Under the pieces are notes generated by a model. It saw nothing but the letters and a program-made list of their open reading frames with translations, was not told the origin of the DNA and searched no databases. A stretch of 19,269 nt of DNA from Candidatus Puniceispirillum sp. (GTDB lineage: Bacteria; Pseudomonadota; Alphaproteobacteria; Puniceispirillales; Puniceispirillaceae): assembly GCA_016778825.1 (NCBI GenBank), contig JADHOU010000002.1, positions 1 to 19,269 of the forward strand, read 5' to 3'. Shown here piece by piece: positions 15,584 to 19,269 of this stretch (its first letter is position 1; every line of letters begins with the position of its first letter). Made by a program: the position numbers and the translations under genes.

Positions 15584-15893
15584 AATCCGTAATCCTCTTA
15601 TGCCGCAAATGCAAAAAGCATAGCCAAGGCATAACAAGTTTCGTAAGGGTTAGGCAATGCGGATCATCGAATAATGCGCCAAAGATGTATCAAGCATGCG
15701 CGATGGTTGCGGGGCTGTGAGACCTTTGTTCTTGTCATGTTTATATCTTGCCCCGATTGGGCACTTCCTATCTTGTCTTTCAAAGCATGATTTTGCCATT
15801 GGTCTGATGGCAAGGCGCATGATCCATCTTGGCGGCTGATGGTTTTTGTGCTGACATCACCGCCACGCCCGCCCCATTATCAACGGACATGGA
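15584..15893. promoter_or_regulatory. 310-bp divergent intergenic region with an inverted repeat
   Basis: This space separates the ArnT-like gene from the divergent MATE gene and should hold promoters for both. It contains a perfect inverted repeat TTGCCAT (15793-15799), seven-base loop, ATGGCAA (15807-15813). A direct repeat of GCATGAT flanks it at 15785-15791 and 15817-15823. The arrangement is suggestive of an operator for the MATE gene, about 80-110 bases upstream of its ATG, but no regulator is encoded nearby. I see no coding frame, tRNA or clear sigma-70 promoter. Confidence 0.35.
15593..15598 (-). promoter_or_regulatory. Ribosome binding site supporting a TTG start for the ArnT-like gene
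   Basis: On the minus strand AGAGGA ends nine bases before TTG at 15583. The first in-frame ATG codes for residue 14 from this start and would cut into the first membrane helix, so the TTG is the better start. Confidence 0.55.
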
Positions 15894-17264
15894 ATGCGCC
15901 GATCCGAAACCGCCGCCATCTCGCTAGAACATACCCAATGGCGCCATATATGGCAGCTGGCATGGCCGATCATGTTCTCCAATGTCACCATCCCGCTTGT
16001 TGGGGCGGTTGATGTGGCGATGATGGGACGGCTTGATGATCCGGTGTTTATCGGCGGTGTTGGGCTTGGCATGATCGTGTTTAATTGCATCTATTTCGGG
16101 CTTGGCTTTTTGCGGATGGGAACAACCGGTCTTGTCGCTCAAATGTATGGCACTGGTCAGGATGATAAGATTGCCTTTTTATTGATTCGCGGCATTACGC
16201 TTGCTTTCGGGCTTGGCGGTTTATTCATTCTGGCATCGCCATTTGTCAGCATGGCCGCGCTTCATATGTTTTCGGCAAGTGATATGGCCGAACAATTAAT
16301 GTCCAACTATATCTCAATCCGGTTATTTGCCGTTCCAGCGGCGCTTGCCAATATGGTTCTTCTTGGTGGTCTATATGGACGCCAGCAAATGCGACTTGGT
16401 ATGGTTTTACTGTTTCTGGTGAATGGCATAAATCTATTTCTTGATATTGTTTTTGTTGCCGGTTTTGGTATGCGCGTCGATGGGGTTGCGATGGCATCAG
16501 TGGCGGCGCAATGGGGCGGGTTTGGATTTATGATCTGGCGCATCACCCGCATCTGGCCAGGCCAGCTTGGGCGATTGATAAGGCCGCTTGCTGGTGCGCG
16601 CCTGCCCTTATGGCTTGATTTTGTGGCTTATCGCCAGTTTTTCACGCTTGGCCGCGATATTTTCATTCGCACCGTCTTACTGATTGGCTGTGAGGCCTTG
16701 TTGCTAAATGAAGCTGCGAAAATGGATGATCTGGCGCTTGCCACCTGTCAGATCATGCTGTCGATTTTTGGGCTTCTTGCTTTTGCCATTGATGGATTTG
16801 CACATGCTGCCGAAGCGCTTGTTGGCGAGGCGATTGGCCGGAAGAATCCGACCATGCTTCGCATTGTGATTCGTCGGACAAATTATCTTGCCGGTATGAT
16901 GGCCTTGCTATTGTCGTTTTTGCTGTGGGCAGGACAGCCGCTTATCCTGTCACTCATGACAAGCCAACCAGCCTTGATTGCATTTGCCGATGCCTATTGG
17001 CCTTGGGTTGTCAGCCTTCCGCTGGCGTCTTTTCTGGCCTTTCAGATGGATGGTATTTTTGTTGGCGCGACATGCGGCGCCCAGATGCGTAATGCGATGA
17101 TCATTGCCTCGGCCAGCTTTGCCATGGCCATTTTTTATCTATCCTTTGGTTTGACCGGATTAATGGCCAGTTTTGTTGGTTATCTTGGGCTTCGCGGCCT
17201 AAGCCTTTGGTGGATGATTGAACATGTTCACAACAAGGCCAAAGCTGTTGGCATTGGCGACTAA
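15894..17264 (+). CDS. MATE family efflux transporter, DinF-like
   Basis: A 456-residue inner-membrane exporter with about twelve helices, of the multidrug and toxic compound extrusion family, which exchanges H+ or Na+ for cationic or other toxic compounds. The first helix carries IPLVGAVDVAMMGRL (about 33-47), whose Asp40 corresponds to the conserved acidic residue of the DinF subgroup. FLRMGTTGLVAQ (72-83) and the second-half repeat FAIDGFAHAAEALVGEAIG are also characteristic. The substrate cannot be inferred. The ATG at 15894 has ACGGA six bases upstream. It is divergent from the ArnT-like gene and 122 bp ahead of the aminopeptidase on the same strand, so cotranscription is uncertain. Confidence 0.94.
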   Translation: MRRSETAAISLEHTQWRHIWQLAWPIMFSNVTIPLVGAVDVAMMGRLDDPVFIGGVGLGMIVFNCIYFGLGFLRMGTTGLVAQMYGTGQDDKIAFLLIRGITLAFGLGGLFILASPFVSMAALHMFSASDMAEQLMSNYISIRLFAVPAALANMVLLGGLYGRQQMRLGMVLLFLVNGINLFLDIVFVAGFGMRVDGVAMASVAAQWGGFGFMIWRITRIWPGQLGRLIRPLAGARLPLWLDFVAYRQFFTLGRDIFIRTVLLIGCEALLLNEAAKMDDLALATCQIMLSIFGLLAFAIDGFAHAAEALVGEAIGRKNPTMLRIVIRRTNYLAGMMALLLSFLLWAGQPLILSLMTSQPALIAFADAYWPWVVSLPLASFLAFQMDGIFVGATCGAQMRNAMIIASASFAMAIFYLSFGLTGLMASFVGYLGLRGLSLWWMIEHVHNKAKAVGIGD

Positions 17265-17370
17265 TCTGTTAGTTTGGTAATGGCTTCATGGCACGCGATA
17301 GGTCATTTTTGGCGGCATATTGGCAATTTTGATTGGTGGGTTTAGCGAGTCAAATCAATAGCGATTTTTG

Positions 17371-17377
17371 AAAAGGA
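17371..17377 (+). promoter_or_regulatory. Ribosome binding site deciding the aminopeptidase start
   Basis: AAAAGGA lies nine bases before ATG 17387. It directly abuts the in-frame TTG at 17378, which is therefore an unlikely start. Confidence 0.7.
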
Positions 17378-17386
17378 TTGAACAAA

Positions 17387-18772
17387 ATGATCGAAAATTT
17401 TGGCCTGAAAAGCGCCGGATCAGCGGGAACCAAAATTCACCTGATGACAGCGGATGATTTTGCAATCTGGCAAGCCAAGGCCAGTGACGCACATCAAGGC
17501 TGGATTAGAGCGCAAAATTTTCAAGCCCAGCCCGGTGAATCTATCTATTTTGCCGCCAATGATGGGCGCATTGATTTCGCCATTGGCATTTTTGGCAATC
17601 ATGCTGTTTGGGATGGCTCTGCCTTGGCGGCCAGTCTGCCAAAAGGCCATTGGCAATTTACCACCGCATCAGATGATCTTGACGCTGGCTTGCTGGAAAG
17701 CCTGGCGCTTGGATGGGGGCTTGGGCAATATCAGTTTCACACTTATCGAAGCGCCCCTGCGCCGGCTGTCAATTACCTGACCCTGCCAGATGGCATTCAT
17801 GCCGACCGTTTAATCGGCCAGATGGGTGGGATTTATCTTTGCCGTGATCTGATTAACCAGCCACCAAACCATATGACTCCTGCAGCATTGCAAACGGCAA
17901 TGGAGACATTGGCCAAAACGCATGACGCCACGCTGGAAACGCATAGAGGAGCAGCCTTGGAAACCGAATTTCCGGCAATCAATATTGTTGGTCGCGCTGC
18001 CGAAATTGGGCCTAGGCTGATGGATCTTCGCTGGGGAAAAAAAGGCCCGAAGATTACCCTGATTGGCAAGGGCATCACCTTTGATTCGGGTGGGCTTGAC
18101 CTGAAAGCATCAAAGGCGATGGAAATGATGAAAAAAGATATGGGCGGGGCGGCAACGGTTCTTGGTCTTGCTGCAGCATTGATGGCAAGTCATGTTGATA
18201 TCCAGCTTCGTGTTCTTGTGGCAGCGGCCGAAAATGCCGTTTCCGACCGATCAATGCGCCCGCTTGATATCATCGACACCCGCGCTGGTCTCAAGGTTGA
18301 AGTTGGCAATACCGATGCCGAGGGGCGGCTGGTTCTTGCTGATGCCATTACCTATGCACTGGAAGATACGCCTGATTTTCTGATTGATTTTGCCACCCTT
18401 ACCGGTGCGGCGCGGGTTGCGCTGGGGACTGAATTGCCAGCCCTGTTCTGCAACCATGACAATACCGCGGCGGCAATTTTAGCGGCAGGAGATATGGTGC
18501 AAGATCCGCTATGGCGATTACCCCTGTTTGATGACTATGACCGGCATCTTGATGCCGGCTATGCGGCCTTGTCGAGCACTGGCCTGTCGGGATATGGTGG
18601 GGCGATTACGGCCGCGCTTTTCCTGCGCCGCTTTGCCGGTAAAAACACCAATTGGGCGCATATTGATGTGATGGCATGGAATTTGGCATCGCGTCCGGGT
18701 CGACCAAAGGGCGGTGAGGCGATGGGGCTTCGCGCGCTACATAGCTTTATCGAGTCCTTTCAGACCGCTTAA
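17387..18772 (+). CDS. M17 family leucyl aminopeptidase
   Basis: A 461-residue cytoplasmic metallopeptidase that removes N-terminal residues from peptides; the family forms hexamers with two metal ions per active site. The family signature NTDAEGRL is at 308-315. Metal ligands Lys228, Asp233, Asp251, Asp310 and Glu312 and catalytic Lys240 and Arg314 are all present with exactly the spacing of E. coli PepA. The N-terminal domain (1-150) is divergent, as is common. The upstream peptide-type ABC importer is far away, so a direct link is not implied. The stop overlaps that of the convergent dehydrogenase gene by four bases. The length is slightly short compared with PepA (about 500) and closer to the alphaproteobacterial PepB-like group. 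Confidence 0.95.
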   Translation: MIENFGLKSAGSAGTKIHLMTADDFAIWQAKASDAHQGWIRAQNFQAQPGESIYFAANDGRIDFAIGIFGNHAVWDGSALAASLPKGHWQFTTASDDLDAGLLESLALGWGLGQYQFHTYRSAPAPAVNYLTLPDGIHADRLIGQMGGIYLCRDLINQPPNHMTPAALQTAMETLAKTHDATLETHRGAALETEFPAINIVGRAAEIGPRLMDLRWGKKGPKITLIGKGITFDSGGLDLKASKAMEMMKKDMGGAATVLGLAAALMASHVDIQLRVLVAAAENAVSDRSMRPLDIIDTRAGLKVEVGNTDAEGRLVLADAITYALEDTPDFLIDFATLTGAARVALGTELPALFCNHDNTAAAILAAGDMVQDPLWRLPLFDDYDRHLDAGYAALSSTGLSGYGGAITAALFLRRFAGKNTNWAHIDVMAWNLASRPGRPKGGEAMGLRALHSFIESFQTA

Positions 18773-19269
18773 TAGCCGCGCGCCCAATCAACCCTGTTTT
18801 CGGGTTCACGTCCGGCCATGATGGCGGTGATCGCGGCTGCCACCTGCACGGCGGCAGTGTTTGGATTGGTTTGTGCGGCAACATGCGGCCAGATCGTGAT
18901 TTTGGGATGCGTCCAAAAAGCATGATCGGCTGGCAAAGGTTCAATAGCAAACACGTCCAAAGCCGCACCGGCGATCTGACCACTGCCAATGGCATCAAGC
19001 AAATCTGCCTCGACCAATTGCGGGCCGCGACCGCCATTAATGATATAGGCGCCTTTGGCAAGCTGATTGAAAAGCTGGTGATTCATAATGCCTGTTGTTG
19101 CCGGTGTTAGTGGCAATACCGAAACGAGAATATTCAACCCATCAAGAAAGCGCGCAAGACCATCATCACCAGCAAAGATTTCAACATTGTCAATTTGCCG
19201 CATACTGCGCGCCCAGCCACGTACATCAAATCCAAGTGCGGCAAAACGCTGTGCCATAATGCCGCCAAT
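18769..19269 (-). CDS. GhrA-type D-2-hydroxyacid dehydrogenase (glyoxylate/hydroxypyruvate reductase), C-terminal part
   Basis: The last 166 codons of an NAD(P)H-dependent 2-hydroxyacid dehydrogenase; the 5' part lies beyond the window, since the frame stays open to the last base, with a nucleotide-binding IGGIMAQRFAALGF stretch at the edge. Visible motifs are SVLPLTPATTGIMN, INGGRGPQLVEADLLDAI containing the substrate-binding Arg, LDVFAIEPLPADHAFW with the catalytic Glu, and WPHVAA with the catalytic His. The pattern EPLPADHxFW matches the GhrA branch, which reduces glyoxylate and hydroxypyruvate. The ATG at 19257 is internal and not the true start. The gene converges on the aminopeptidase and their stop codons overlap. 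Confidence 0.92.
   Translation of the reverse strand: MGGIMAQRFAALGFDVRGWARSMRQIDNVEIFAGDDGLARFLDGLNILVSVLPLTPATTGIMNHQLFNQLAKGAYIINGGRGPQLVEADLLDAIGSGQIAGAALDVFAIEPLPADHAFWTHPKITIWPHVAAQTNPNTAAVQVAAAITAIMAGREPENRVDWARGY

Overview
The window reads as a chromosomal segment of an alphaproteobacterium with roughly balanced base composition and tightly packed genes. The main evidence is a minus-strand run hemC, hemD, a Mic60/mitofilin-like gene and a zinc-ribbon hemY, divergent from tsaD-gpsA-EVE. This layout is characteristic of Alphaproteobacteria. A marine SAR116/Rhodospirillales-like lineage would fit, but this is an inference from gene order and style, not a demonstrated assignment. I see no rRNA, tRNA, CRISPR, insertion sequence or phage gene.

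Region 1 (1-5412, plus strand) is a transport block. It holds the 3' end of a DppB-type permease, a DppC-type permease, a single-chain DppD-DppF ATPase fusion, a small family-3 solute-binding-like protein with no signal peptide, and an MFS transporter. The first three genes overlap or nearly touch and look like one operon for importing peptides or a similar solute. The matching family-5 binding protein is presumably upstream of the window.

Region 2 (5515-9952, minus strand) carries the late tetrapyrrole genes. HemC makes hydroxymethylbilane and HemD cyclises it to uroporphyrinogen III. The Mic60-like membrane protein and the HemY TPR membrane protein follow. Region 3 (10106-12621, plus strand) is divergent: tsaD (tRNA t6A modification), gpsA (glycerol-3-phosphate for phospholipids) joined by an ATGA overlap, then an EVE-domain protein.

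Region 4 (12618-15583, minus strand) is an envelope glycosylation set: an ArnT-like GT39 transferase, a soluble-looking DPM-synthase/ArnC-like GT2, and a small LAB_N membrane protein. Together they could charge a polyprenyl phosphate with a sugar and transfer it to lipid A or another envelope acceptor. Region 5 (15894-19269) holds a MATE exporter and an M17 leucyl aminopeptidase on the plus strand, then a convergent, window-truncated GhrA-type 2-hydroxyacid dehydrogenase.

Two of the three convergent gene pairs overlap by four bases at their stop codons. Nothing looks like a wholly new defence or mobile system. The most interesting points are the split GT2/LAB_N arrangement, the leaderless binding protein in the ABC block, and the heme-Mic60 linkage.
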